Below, in pieces: positions 1 through 9,827 of a stretch of DNA of 64,000 nucleotides. The translations under genes and the position numbers were made by a program. The stretch lies in NCBI GenBank assembly GCA_030848705.1, contig CM061236.1, forward strand, positions 55,819,481 through 55,883,480, in the 5' to 3' direction. The notes under the pieces were generated by a model. The model was not told the DNA's origin, did no database searches, and saw nothing but the letters and a program-made list of their open reading frames with translations. Within the stretch, counting starts at the first letter, position 1, and each line of letters starts with the position of its first letter. The stretch comes from Heracleum sosnowskyi (Eukaryota; Streptophyta; Magnoliopsida; Apiales; Apiaceae).

Positions 1-80
1 AGACCGGGAGTAGTTATATTTTCGGTACATGTTAAAGATTATTTTTCCGATAAAGATATCATGTAATTGTTATTCGATGA

Positions 81-249
81 TTATTTATTTAATGAATATT
101 ATTTTGAATATTCATTTAATCCTTATTTATTTAATGAATATTATTTTGAATATTCATTTAATCCTTATTTATTTAATGAATATTATTTTGAATATTCATT
201 CAATCATTATTTATTTAATGAATATTATTTTTGAATATTCGTTTAAGGT
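81..249. repeat. Four tandem copies of a 42-bp AT-rich unit
   Basis: Units begin at 81, 123, 165 and 207. The first two are identical, the third differs by two bases near its end, and the fourth has one extra T and drifts at its end. The unit contains the palindrome-like AATGAATATT...AATATTCATT. The array lies inside element D. An 85-codon frame runs through it only because 42 is a multiple of three. Confidence 0.85.
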
Positions 250-1110
250 TTATTTATTTAATAAATATTATTCGATTATTTATTAAATACTTTTAACCCG
301 TTTTAAAACGAGTTATATTATTTAAAGTTTATCCTTGACCTTCAACAATTATGAAGGATATTCTAAGCGGTATTACTAATTATTTTAAATCAAGGGGAGG
401 TTCCCAAACACTGTTTTTCCATTTAAATCTATCTTTTAAGAGGATTTAAATAATCGCTCAACTATCCAGAATATGGGAAACCTGAGTTAAGTGACTGCTA
501 CTCATTTTAAACTCTCAACTCAAAACTGTCAGGGGACAGATATTTTCTCTGAGCAATTGAATTGCTGCAAGTCAAATGTTGTGTTACTACCTCAACGATC
601 GAGGAGTAAATTGATGGAACAAGTCGATATCCTTTAACAAGCAATAGCTTGGGAAATATTGGTAAATTTTCCTTTCCAATTAGATACGACTACTTTGTGG
701 AGTCCTATCAACGAGTAATACACTTGGGGAAAGGAGGACGATCTTTACGTTTCAGAGTCATGGATTGCATCCGAACTAGGAGCGGTATAAGAGGTCGAGT
801 CGCGCCGACCCATCATTTTTATTGCCCCAAATGGGCCGGGAGATCCAGAAAGGCGGTAGACAATGTCAGGCTGTCGTGTTCTTCCATCTACATGTAGAAA
901 ACATTTTTAGTTGTACGAACTGCTACTGATCATAGTGAGGTTGGGACAACTGGCGCGGTGATTACTCCAGTATTGGTTCATCATCCAATTATGGATAATT
1001 CTGCAACATGTATTGAAAGGGACTAAGGATAACACCCTTGGTTCAGGTTTACCGATCATGTTGGCAGGGATCTGAAAAATATTCAAAAATGAAGTTACAA
1101 TAAATCCTTG

Positions 1111-1401
1111 CAACTTCATCTTTTATTTTATGAGTTATGACTCTGATAAAACCTTACTCAGATTATATATGCATAAGTGAATTTTGGGTTACGGAACATT
1201 ATATGAAATTTTCCTCGTAACTTCATCTTTTATATCATATGACTCTGTGGATACCTTACATAACATGAGTTATGGTAAGGGAGTTGTGTATACTGAATCA
1301 CCTTATAACTTCATCTTTTAAGTTATATGTTGATAATCTGCTTACATAGCAGATATTTTTCGGAAAGGTTATATTGGTTTACTTTGAAACCTCATCTTTT
1401 A
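1111..1401. repeat. Degenerate repeats anchored on AACTTCATCTTTTA
   Basis: The 14-mer AACTTCATCTTTTA (one copy AACCTCATCTTTTA) recurs at about 1112, 1219, 1307 and 1388, each followed by an ATAT-rich stretch resembling TTATGAGTTATGACTCT. Spacings are about 107, 88 and 81 bp, so this is an old, diverged tandem array inside the element D LTR. Confidence 0.6.
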
Positions 1402-2112
1402 TATTATACTAGAACTTTGTTCATAATATAGTAAAACTTTGCAGAAATATTATGAAAATGATATTTGAAATACAATAATGGTACTGTTTTTGGAATACAT
1501 TCCAACAAGGAAATAATTTCAGTATCGAGATATTTTGACAAATTATTGTCTTATACACGCTTTATTCTGGGTTGAGTTAAAGGCAGGATTATGCCATACT
1601 TTTATTACCTTGCTGAGCTATCGCTCACTCTTGCTATTGTTTTATAAATATTATATAGCAGCGAAGTAGGATACCAAGGATTCGGCGCATATCCCTCAGG
1701 CGAGTGGTAAGCGCAAGGCATTCTCGTGAGCAGTTTCTAGCAGTGATCCTGGAAGTAGTGTGACCCAGTCAGATCAAGCTGGAGCTTTTGGTATTCATCT
1801 TATGTATAGATATGAATGGTATGAGAGGGTGGTGAGTATTACAAGGCTAAGTTGGTAATGTACCATTACTTAGGAGTTGTATCAGTAGCAAATTCAAAAG
1901 ACATTTGGGTATTGTAATAAAGATTATTTATTCCGCAATGGTTGTATTTGTGTCGTTTATGAGACTCTAACATGTGTGTGTGTGTGAGAGAGATATACAT
2001 TGTGGGGTCATAAGCAGATGAATTGTGTCTAGTGTGAGTAAAGCAGGCAAGGCAAGAAGTAAGTGGATCGTGACTACTCTAAATCCCTGACCCCGGATTT
2101 GGGGCTGTTACA

Positions 2113-3003
2113 TGAATACTGTCTAGATATTCCTTTCTCTGAGCAGAAATCATTAAGAACTGCATTCTTGAATTCAGTTCCATTGTCTGATCTGATTGTC
2201 TACACAGGTAGTTTAGCTTCCACTTCTATCTTTTTGATGTGATCAATGATTAGTTGTGTTGCTTCATCCTTTGAATGTAAGAATAACACCTACGTGTACT
2301 TGGAGTAGTCATCCACCATCACTAATGCATATCTTTTTCTTGAAAGTGACATAACATTGACTGGACCAAATAAATCCATATGAATCAGCTGTAGAGGTTC
2401 AGCAATGCTTGTAATTTCTCTGCTTCTGTGTGATGCCTTCTTAAACTTCCTTTTTTCACATGCTTCACATAGTCTCTCCTGATAAAATTCCATCAGGGGC
2501 AACCCTCTCACCAACTCTCTCTTTACCAAAGAGTTCATAGTTTTGAAGTTCAAGTGTGAGAGCTTCTTATGCCATAGCCAACTTTGTTCTAAAGATGTCT
2601 TACTGTAGAAACATGTAACTTCTCCTTCACTGGTAGAACTTAAGTCAGCTATAAACAAATTTCCTTTTCTCACTCCCAGTAGAGCAAGCTTCTCATCCTT
2701 CCTGTTTGTGATCAAGCACTTGTCCTTTCTGAAATCCACATTGTATCCTTTATCACATAATTGACTGATACTTAGAAGATTGTGCTTCAATCCTTCAACA
2801 AGCGAGATGTTTTCAATGATGACATTCCCAATTTTTAGATTACCATATCCCGTAGTGAATCCTTTGTTGTCATCTCCAAAGGTTACAATCGGGCCGGTCT
2901 TCTTAACCACCTCTGTAAGCAGGGACTCTTCACCTGTCATGTGTCTAAAACAACCACTATCCAGAATCCACACGACCTTTGAGCTTTTAACCTTACCCTG
3001 CAA
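2113..3003 (-). pseudogene. Element B pol fragment: protease, GAG-pre-integrase, start of integrase (Ty1/copia)
   Basis: The minus-strand frame from 3003 encodes the aspartic protease motif (LDSGC, then HMTG), the HHCC zinc-binding pre-integrase region (WLWHKKLSHLNF ... CEACEK) and the beginning of the integrase core (HMDLFGPVN). The open frame ends at 2290. Below it, integrase similarity continues in a disrupted frame, with an in-frame TAG just before the SDNGTEFKN motif, and is cut at 2113 by element D. The remaining integrase, reverse transcriptase and RNase H would lie left of the window. It is a non-functional remnant. The lineage is close to elements A and E by motif and by the shape of its gag. 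Confidence 0.85.
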
Positions 3004-3034
3004 TCACAAATTGATTAAGCGGACTTTGGTACCC
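2998..3034 (-). other. Element B gag/pol junction with 35-nt GT...GCAG interval
   Basis: On the minus strand, gag reads ...VW then GTACCAAAG, reaches a stop a few codons later, and the pol frame becomes open after GATTGCAG. The interval from GT to the last G of GCAG is 35 nt. Deleting it would place pol directly in the gag frame. Elements A and E have the same arrangement. It could be a very short intron or a frame-change signal; the sequence alone cannot decide. Confidence 0.45.
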
Positions 3035-3410
3035 AAACTTGTTTGGGTCCTGAAGGTTTAGATACTTTAACAGGAGTAACATTCAAGTCAGTCTTAACTT
3101 GTTTGATTTTCATATTATCTGTGGATTCAACATTATCAGCGCTATTGCTACCAGATGCATTCATCAACTTAAAATAAGCATGCATGATGTTGTATGTACA
3201 TAGCAAACACTCTTTCTTTCCACAGGGTTCATGAAGATCAGGCATGTCAGACATGTTATGCATTGCAGAAGTATCAGCAGTTTCTACTTTAACCTTTTTA
3301 CATGCATGTGTAAGGTGTCCAGCAGAATTACAAATAGTGCTCAACTTCCTAGATGCAATGGGAATAGTTGAAACAATATTCTGATTAACACTAGCTTTCC
3401 CATTCATGTT
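3015..3410 (-). pseudogene. Element B gag, C-terminal part (after insertion of A)
   Basis: This is the continuation of the gag that starts at 30599, split by element A. It carries a degenerate zinc knuckle (ICNSAGHLTHAC, the first Cys displaced) and a Met/Asn-rich spacer. It ends in the VWVPKS motif followed by a stop at the gag/pol boundary. Reading across the insertion, the right-hand part ends KAKKN and this part resumes at NMNGKA, sharing the duplicated AACAT. No independent start is expected here. Confidence 0.8.
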
Positions 3411-3958
3411 TGTTAGATCAGGATTCAATGATCGTCAGGATCTAGACTCAACTGATCATGATTGCTGACGTCATCAGTATTGCTCAAGCGTCAGTATCAG
3501 GATTGTCATCATGATGTATATCAGGACTGTGATCAGGATTGATCATCAGGACTGGAAACTGATCAGGATTACAACTTCGAGTTATTTATGGAGTCTAGTT
3601 AAAGAAGGATAGGTTATTTTGTCGGTTCCTAGTTTATAGGAATGCAGCTGTCAATTTAGGATATGTTTCAATCTCTGTAATTGATTAGGACTTATCTTGT
3701 AATTGATAGAGAAGTTGTGTAGTATATAAACACAGTTTAGGTTTCGATTTATATCGAAGATAATATACACAAGTATTTTTGTAACCTAAAAGCTCTCAAG
3801 AACATCAGAATTTCTTAAGAGAGTTTTTAATAGTTTTATATCAGATTTAATAAAGCTGTTATTTTTCTTTCATATCTGTGATACATAATTTATTAAGTCG
3901 AGAATCTTATACAATTGTATTCAACCCCCCTTCTACAATTGTTTATTACTGGGCAACA
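3411..3958 (+). repeat. Element A 5' LTR
   Basis: Begins TGTTAGATCAGG and ends GGGCAACA (548 bp). A TATATAAAC box lies near 3722 with a transcribed R/U5 region after it. The first 170 bp are crowded with ATCAGGATT-like words in both orientations. The matching 3' LTR is 28012-28577, and a diverged relative is 32733-33263. Confidence 0.92.
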
Positions 3959-3960
3959 AT

Positions 3961-3972
3961 TGGTATCAGAGC
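3961..3972 (+). other. Element A primer-binding site
   Basis: TGGTATCAGAGC, complementary to the 3' end of initiator tRNA-Met, two bases after the 5' LTR. This is the normal Ty1/copia arrangement and fixes the + orientation of the element. Confidence 0.92.
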
Positions 3973-4007
3973 AAACTGATTTAAATTTGAATCAGATACG
4001 ATCTAAG

Positions 4008-5898
4008 ATGTCGACAAAGTATGAAAGCATTAAAATTCCCATCCTGAAGAAAACTGAATATCCAACATGGAAGGTAAAGATGCTGATGTACCTGGAGGCT
4101 ATGGATCCTGATTATTTGGACAAGATTCGTGATGGTCCATATATTCCTACAAGAATTGTTGGATAAACAGATACTGTACCTGAACACTTCGTAGTCAAGG
4201 CAAAAAGTGAATGGACTCCAGAAGAGAAAGCTGACGTTCTCAGATATGCAAAGATAAAGAATATCCTTCACAACAGTCTTGATGATGTCATGTCCAACAG
4301 GGTGATTGCATGCAAATCTGCAAAAGAAATTTGGGATACTTTGGAAACTCAATGCCAAGGATCTGCATCTGTCAAGAAAAACAGAAGGGCTCTACTTATT
4401 TAAGAGTATGAACAATTTGATGCAAGACCTGATGAGAGCCTTACTGACTTGTATGATAGATTCCTGACTCTCTTGAATAATCTATCATTAGTAGGGAAAG
4501 AGAATGTATCTGAAGATTCTAATACCAAATTTCTGAGAGCTTTACCAGAAGAATAGGATACACAAACATCAATCATTAGACATCAGTATGATCTAAACAT
4601 TGTGTCTCTGGATGAAGTTTATGGGATGGTGAGAACCTATGATCTTGAGGTTCAACAAAGGAAGAATAAGAAAAGCAGCAAGGCAAAGTCTATTGCCTTG
4701 AAAGTAGAGGCTAAATCAAAAGGAAAAGCTGTGGAGGTCTCTAGGAGGAAATCAAGAATAGTTGAGTCAGATACTGATGACTCGTCATCAGATACTGATG
4801 GCAATCCTGATGCCAATACTGGTGATGATTCTTCTGACTCAGACATGGAAGAGATGGTTGTTATGATAGTCAGAGGCTTCAAAAAGATGAAGTTCAGGAA
4901 GGCTAGAAGACAAGGCAACTTTCAGAAAAAGACCTTCAATGCTGACAAAGACAAGTACAACAAAAAGGACAGCAAAAGTGGCAAATTTGACAAGTCAAAG
5001 GTTAGATGCTACAAGTGTAATGGAATGGGGCACTTTGCAACTGAGTGCAAGAAGGTTAAAGCACTCATCTCTTCAAGCAAGGATTGGATGGTCTCTTCCT
5101 CAGAATCTGACACTGAGGTGGTCAACTATGCCCTAATGGCCAATACTGATGAATCTGCTATTCCTGATGATAAGGTACTAAATACTGTCTTTGATTTTGA
5201 TATTGATAATGCTTCTAAGTTAAGACGTTTTCTTAAGTCATTGCATATTAGCTTTAGAAGTCAAACTGCTGAGAATACTAGGATCTTATCTGAGATGTCT
5301 GAACTTAGGAAAAGGAATGAGCATTTAGAAACTGAATTCTCTTTAATGCAAAAAGTACAGATAGAATGTGATAATGCTAAACACATGTATTTGGAGATGA
5401 AATTTAAATGTACTGCTCTTGAAAAAGAACTTGAGGAAGCTAAAGAGAAAATCAGAACCTGGACAGATTCTGGAAGGAAATTTCATGAAATAAATACTTC
5501 TAAGAATTGGAAAGAGTGTCTAGGTTATAAGTCAGACAAGGATAAGAAGTTGGAAAAGAAAGTTGTAATAGATGAGACAGTAAGACCAATGACCTATAGA
5601 CATGTTATAGACAAGACCAAATCAAAGATTAAGCCTGTTAAATTTGTATTTGGTAATGATCCCAATTCTACTTTTGAAAAGGGATCTACTTCTGATAACT
5701 CAGTCTCTTATGTGAAGTCTAAACCTGTCAAGAAAACTGAAAAAAAAAAGAATGTAGGTTTATTGTCTCAGAAACAACTTAGGGAAAAAGTTAGTGATGA
5801 AATTGGTAAACAAAATCTACCAACTGTCAAGAGAAACAGGAATGGTAAAGTTGGGATTAATAAAGAGAATAACTATAGGTTTATCCCAAATGCACCTT
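4008..5898 (+). pseudogene. Element A gag, N-terminal and central part, three in-frame stops
   Basis: Gag polyprotein starting at the first ATG after the PBS. The N-terminus (IPILKKTEYPTWKVKML) is the typical copia gag domain. A zinc knuckle CYKCNGMGHFATEC lies near 5010-5050, followed by a coiled-coil-like Glu/Lys-rich region. In-frame stops are TAA at 4164, TAA at 4401 and TAG at 4554; the frame is open from 4602. Compared with element E, the stops at 4401 and 4554 replace Gln and Trp codons, consistent with C-to-T or G-to-A change. Element E interrupts it at 5899. The continuation is at 18987. Confidence 0.88.
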
Positions 5899-6917
5899 GT
5901 TATTCCCAAATGACCTAACAGAATTGTAGAAGGGGGGGGTTGAATACAATTCTTGATATTTTCTTGAAACTAAACACTTTATAAAATAAAACTGAACTGA
6001 ATAAATAAAAACACAAGATATAAATAATTCAGTTGGATTGTTTGATGATCCAACTGAAGTGTTTTTATTGCAGAAATAATCTGTGATACAAAAGTACACA
6101 GCTGCTCAGTTACAAGGTTGTAGAGAAGAATTGCTCTCAAAAATAGCTAATACTATCTATTTGTGTTTCTTCTCTTATTTCTAAAGTAACTGCTACACTT
6201 GGTTATATAATCCCAAGTTTACAATTCTACGTTTGGTTAAACTAAAGAATAATAGTAGTAACCATCAGTAGCTTGCTTTTCATTCCTTTTGTCCAATGGT
6301 CCTTGGAGATCTTTGCTTTTGTCTTCATGCTCATTATAATCATTTCCAAGAGCCTTATTGGAAATTGGAATGTTTCCTTATTTCCAGTATCCACTTTGAT
6401 GGCTTCCAATGCAAAGTACACTTCCATATCTCCTTTTAGATCTGTTCAGTAAACTGTCACTATCACTTTGTCAACTGTTCAAAAAGGAACATTGATTCGT
6501 TGATAGCAAGGAGATGTGTTTCGTTGATAGCTTCATTCTTCATTCCGTTGATGGTGTTTCCCTCGTTTCGTTGACGGGTAAACTCCATACCGTTGACAGA
6601 GTAATCTTCATACCGTTGACATGTCTTCACTTAGTCAAAATTACAAGGCATAACATATTTACAATTAACCAACCTATTTTGCCTATCTAGTACTTAGTCA
6701 ACATGACTTAGAAAACCTATCTAAAACATATAACAGAATGCCTATCATACTGAGAAGTATTGTACAATGCAATTGCTACAACACTCATTTCGTTGATGAG
6801 CTTCCTGTCAACGGAATGCTGCAAAGCATGCCATTTCGTTGACAGTTACAAAAATGACTTTACACAAATTCTACTAAGTGTTTTATGTTTATCATCAAGA
6901 ACAACATATTCCTAACA
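5899..6917 (-). repeat. Element E 3' LTR
   Basis: On the + strand it starts TGTTATTCCC and ends CCTAACA. Read on the minus strand it carries a TATATAA box near 6203-6210 and at least nine copies of the word TTTCGTTGA or its complement, clustered at 6492-6612 and 6788-6845. The poly-C/poly-G tract near 5932 is shared with the LTRs of A, B and C. Confidence 0.95.
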
Positions 6918-6936
6918 ATCTCCCCCAATTTATGAC
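6918..6936 (-). other. Element E polypurine tract
   Basis: On the minus strand, AAATTGGGGGAGAT directly precedes the 3' LTR. The identical GGGGGAGAT core precedes the 3' LTRs of elements A and C, so the three families share priming signals. Confidence 0.85.
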
Positions 6937-7103
6937 TGATAGAATAACAGCCATAAATCAAGAGACTTGATGATAACAAAAATACTCAGATACATCATAA
7001 ATTACAAAAGTAGAAAATGTATTAAGCTTCAAAACTTTATAGACAAAATACAAGACTTACAAGACTAATGCCCACAAGTGCTCCTCTAGTCTGAGCAAAT
7101 GTT

Positions 7104-9797
7104 TCATCTGTGACTTCTTTGTGGCATAGTCTTCTTCCCTCTCTTGGAGTTGTTTTCCTCAATCTGGACCTGTAGCCTTCTGTAGAAGATTTTCTCCTCT
7201 TCATCTTGATCACCAAGCTTGGATTGCATCAGCTTTAGAGTTTGATTAGATGCCTTCTCCAGCTGGTCTTCCATTCTGAAGAATCTTCTGCAATTGTCCT
7301 TGTCCTTAAACTCCATCATCCAATAAGGTTGAAGATGGATTTTCTTTCCTGTTGAGGGAACTCTAAGTATCCTGGGAAGAGCCTCAGGCTTGTTCCAGCT
7401 AGCCTTTATCTGACAGATTTTGGAGACCACCTCAGACTTGGCTGTTTTGGTGAAACCAAAGTCCTTTTTCAAGCATCTAAACACTGAGAGTAGTGTTTGA
7501 TAGTCTTCTCCTAAAATTCTGTAGAGAGGCCACACTTGTTCTCTACCTCCCTTGAATATGAACACTAGTCTTTCAGGCAACTTTTGAGAAGCTGTAATTC
7601 CCCTTACTTCCACCAGGTTGTCTAAGTCAAGATGTAGACTGGATTCTTCCCTGATGTCAGCAATGTACATGCAGTCCTCTGGGTTTGCAGGGGGTTTTTG
7701 AGATTGTGGCTTTCTCACAAGAACAGGCTTTGCTTTGACATACCTCTTCTTTGTCTTCATTGGTTGGTCCTTCTCTAACAGGAACTTTGGAAAGTAGGCT
7801 TCATCAAAATCAAAAGGTTCCTCTTTTGGCATGATTGGATGATCATGAAAATTGACAGGATGTGCAGGATCACAAGCCAACTTTTCCTCAATAGGTAGAT
7901 CACCAGGAATTTGATGTGCACTTGTTGTGGAAGTGTCTTGAGCAGTTTCTTGAGAATCATCTTCATCAAAGTTCAGATTCCTCTTAGCTCTAGCCTTTGG
8001 CTGACTTGTTCTCTTCTTCTTTCCAGCTTCCTTAGCTTTATCCTTGGCCTTTTCTTCCTGTAGGGCTTCTTCATCTTCAAGTGATTGAGCAACTGCAAGA
8101 GCTTGCATTGCTGCCCTTTCACTTTCTTCAGCTTTGGCCTTAGCAAAATTTGGGTGACCAACCCAAATGTAGATTTCCTTGTTATCCCTGTAGATGAGTG
8201 CCCTCTTGTTCCTTATGCTTGGATGATTGCTTTCTTTGCTCTCCTTGATCAGCTTCCCTAAGACTTTGAACTCATCTGGCTTTGGTGGAGGATAAGCTAT
8301 CCTTTCTATGTTCTTGCCTTTGGGTTTTATGGGAGATACTGGAGATATCCCTCTTGCATCCACATTCCTCAAACATGAAGCTTGTCCTTTCTCATTCCTT
8401 GAATCTTGAAGGACTCCATGCTGAAGGGGTTCCATGACATAGGAACTCCTGAATTGTGGCTCCATTTGCACTGTCACCATTTCATTTGTTGATGGTGGTA
8501 TTGAAGTAGCTTGTACAGATGATACCTTTTTAGTGTCAGCTAGCTTCTTGACCTTTGCTTCAATATTTGACCAGTGATCCTTGATTTGTTCTGCAAGTTT
8601 CATCCTCAAATAGGCTTCCTGGATCAGGTCAATACTGTCCTTTTTCTTCTTTGGAAACTCCCCCATTGCTAATGGCTCGTCTGGTAAGGAGATGGCTGGG
8701 ACCATAACCTTTGTAATCTGAATGTCTAGCTCCTTAGATTTCTCCCCCTTTTTGTTAGCATCAAGTGAGATGATAGGGAGCCCTTGAGCTGCCAGAAGCT
8801 GGGTGAGTAGCTGAGTTTGCTTCTCCTGCTCCTTTTGCATGTGACTAAGAGTAGCCTCAACTTTGTCCACTCTAGAGGAAAGAGTTTTCAAAGATGAAGA
8901 CACTTCAGGTTCCTTGGTGAAAAACCTTGTCATCCTGGAGACAGTGTGAAGAGGAAGCTTTTCATCTAGCCTCCTGTCAGTAGCAGCCCTAAGGTTGCTA
9001 ATTGAGTCCTTGATTTCTGTAGCCTCAATCCTTGTCTGCAACATTTGTAGCCTTTGAATTTCCAGAGAATCCATGATGGCTTTGTAGAATTTCTTGTCCC
9101 TTGCTCCTGCAGACTCATGAGCTAGATATGCTTCATTGTACTGCCTTGTGATGGCAGCATCCAAATTGCATCTACCATGCATATCTTGAGAAAGCCAGTT
9201 TGGTGTAGGAGGCACCACAGAAGTCCCAGTCTGTGCAGTAGTGGCCACCTGTAGAATGTCACCAAAGCTATCCTCATTATCAGAAAAATCAAATTCTCCA
9301 CTTGCTTCAGCCCCTGGAGGTAGATTGGTCAAGGCATCCTTTGCTCTTTGCATTGATGCAGTTGTGTGAATTAGTTGTAGTGACCTCTCTGCCTCCACAT
9401 TGCCCTGTTGAGCCAAAACTTGATAGGCTGACACAGGATGAGTAAAGGTCTCAGGATCCAGGGAAATACTATCCAGAGTTTGTTGATAAACCTCTTGGAA
9501 AGTAAGTTCCCTTTCTCCCTCACTGACCTCCATTAACTCACTAGCAATGACTGCTTCCATCCTTATTACTCCTGTAGTCCCTTCTCTCTCTCCACTCTGT
9601 TCTTGCATCATGGGCTCCCCATGGCTCACACCTCTCACACCCTCACCTTCACCTTCTAAGGTGGAACTCTCAATCTCTCCTTTTGCCTGGCTGGAAGAAA
9701 TAGCCAGCCTCTCACTCACATTCTCTCCTTTTGCCTGGCTGCAAGCCAGCCTCTCAGTTTCACTCCCTCTCAGTCCTAGAAGTGTCTCAACTACCAC
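7104..9797 (-). CDS. Element E extra ORF, C-terminal part (897 codons)
   Basis: Lies in the same frame as the ORF at 11570-9828 and is separated from it only by a single TAA, so both are probably one protein of about 1,480 residues. It is acidic and low-complexity at first, with a helical, coiled-coil-like middle (TATDRRLDEKLPLHTVSRM) and a KR-rich patch (KEAGKKKRTSQPKARAKR) that could be nuclear-targeting. The conserved C-terminal domain of about 190 residues (from MYIADIREESS) resembles the end of the element A ORF at 26961-27902 and the element C fragment. Sireviruses often carry such an extra, so-called envelope-like ORF after pol. I see no signal peptide or membrane segment, so its function is unknown. 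Confidence 0.75.
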   Translation of the reverse strand: MVVETLLGLRGSETERLACSQAKGENVSERLAISSSQAKGEIESSTLEGEGEGVRGVSHGEPMMQEQSGEREGTTGVIRMEAVIASELMEVSEGERELTFQEVYQQTLDSISLDPETFTHPVSAYQVLAQQGNVEAERSLQLIHTTASMQRAKDALTNLPPGAEASGEFDFSDNEDSFGDILQVATTAQTGTSVVPPTPNWLSQDMHGRCNLDAAITRQYNEAYLAHESAGARDKKFYKAIMDSLEIQRLQMLQTRIEATEIKDSISNLRAATDRRLDEKLPLHTVSRMTRFFTKEPEVSSSLKTLSSRVDKVEATLSHMQKEQEKQTQLLTQLLAAQGLPIISLDANKKGEKSKELDIQITKVMVPAISLPDEPLAMGEFPKKKKDSIDLIQEAYLRMKLAEQIKDHWSNIEAKVKKLADTKKVSSVQATSIPPSTNEMVTVQMEPQFRSSYVMEPLQHGVLQDSRNEKGQASCLRNVDARGISPVSPIKPKGKNIERIAYPPPKPDEFKVLGKLIKESKESNHPSIRNKRALIYRDNKEIYIWVGHPNFAKAKAEESERAAMQALAVAQSLEDEEALQEEKAKDKAKEAGKKKRTSQPKARAKRNLNFDEDDSQETAQDTSTTSAHQIPGDLPIEEKLACDPAHPVNFHDHPIMPKEEPFDFDEAYFPKFLLEKDQPMKTKKRYVKAKPVLVRKPQSQKPPANPEDCMYIADIREESSLHLDLDNLVEVRGITASQKLPERLVFIFKGGREQVWPLYRILGEDYQTLLSVFRCLKKDFGFTKTAKSEVVSKICQIKASWNKPEALPRILRVPSTGKKIHLQPYWMMEFKDKDNCRRFFRMEDQLEKASNQTLKLMQSKLGDQDEEEKIFYRRLQVQIEENNSKRGKKTMPQRSHR

Positions 9798-9827
9798 TAG
9801 ATCATCTGCACTAGTTGTGGGAACAAC

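Larger units (their letters stand above)
1..2112 (-). mobile_element. Element D: probable Ty3/gypsy LTR inserted in element B
   Basis: The right edge is sharp. At 2113 the sequence becomes the integrase reading frame of copia element B on the minus strand. Read on the minus strand, D starts TGTAACAGCCCC and continues with CCGGGGTCAGGG, which resembles the start of long chromovirus (Tekay/Del-like) LTRs. No gag or pol frame lies in the 2.1 kb and I find no primer-binding site, so this is probably an LTR cut by the window edge. The left boundary and second TSD copy lie outside; the 5 bp after the boundary are TGAAT. A + strand orientation or a different LTR family cannot be excluded. Confidence 0.5.

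Noticed and set aside
81..249. CRISPR-like regular repeats
   Set aside because: The units are contiguous, without spacers, in a plant nuclear context.
29..286. 85-codon frame at the left edge
   Set aside because: Produced by four copies of a 42-bp repeat, a multiple of three.
649..1119. Short ORFs inside element D (82 and 70 codons)
   Set aside because: No similarity to gag/pol or host proteins and they lie within an LTR.
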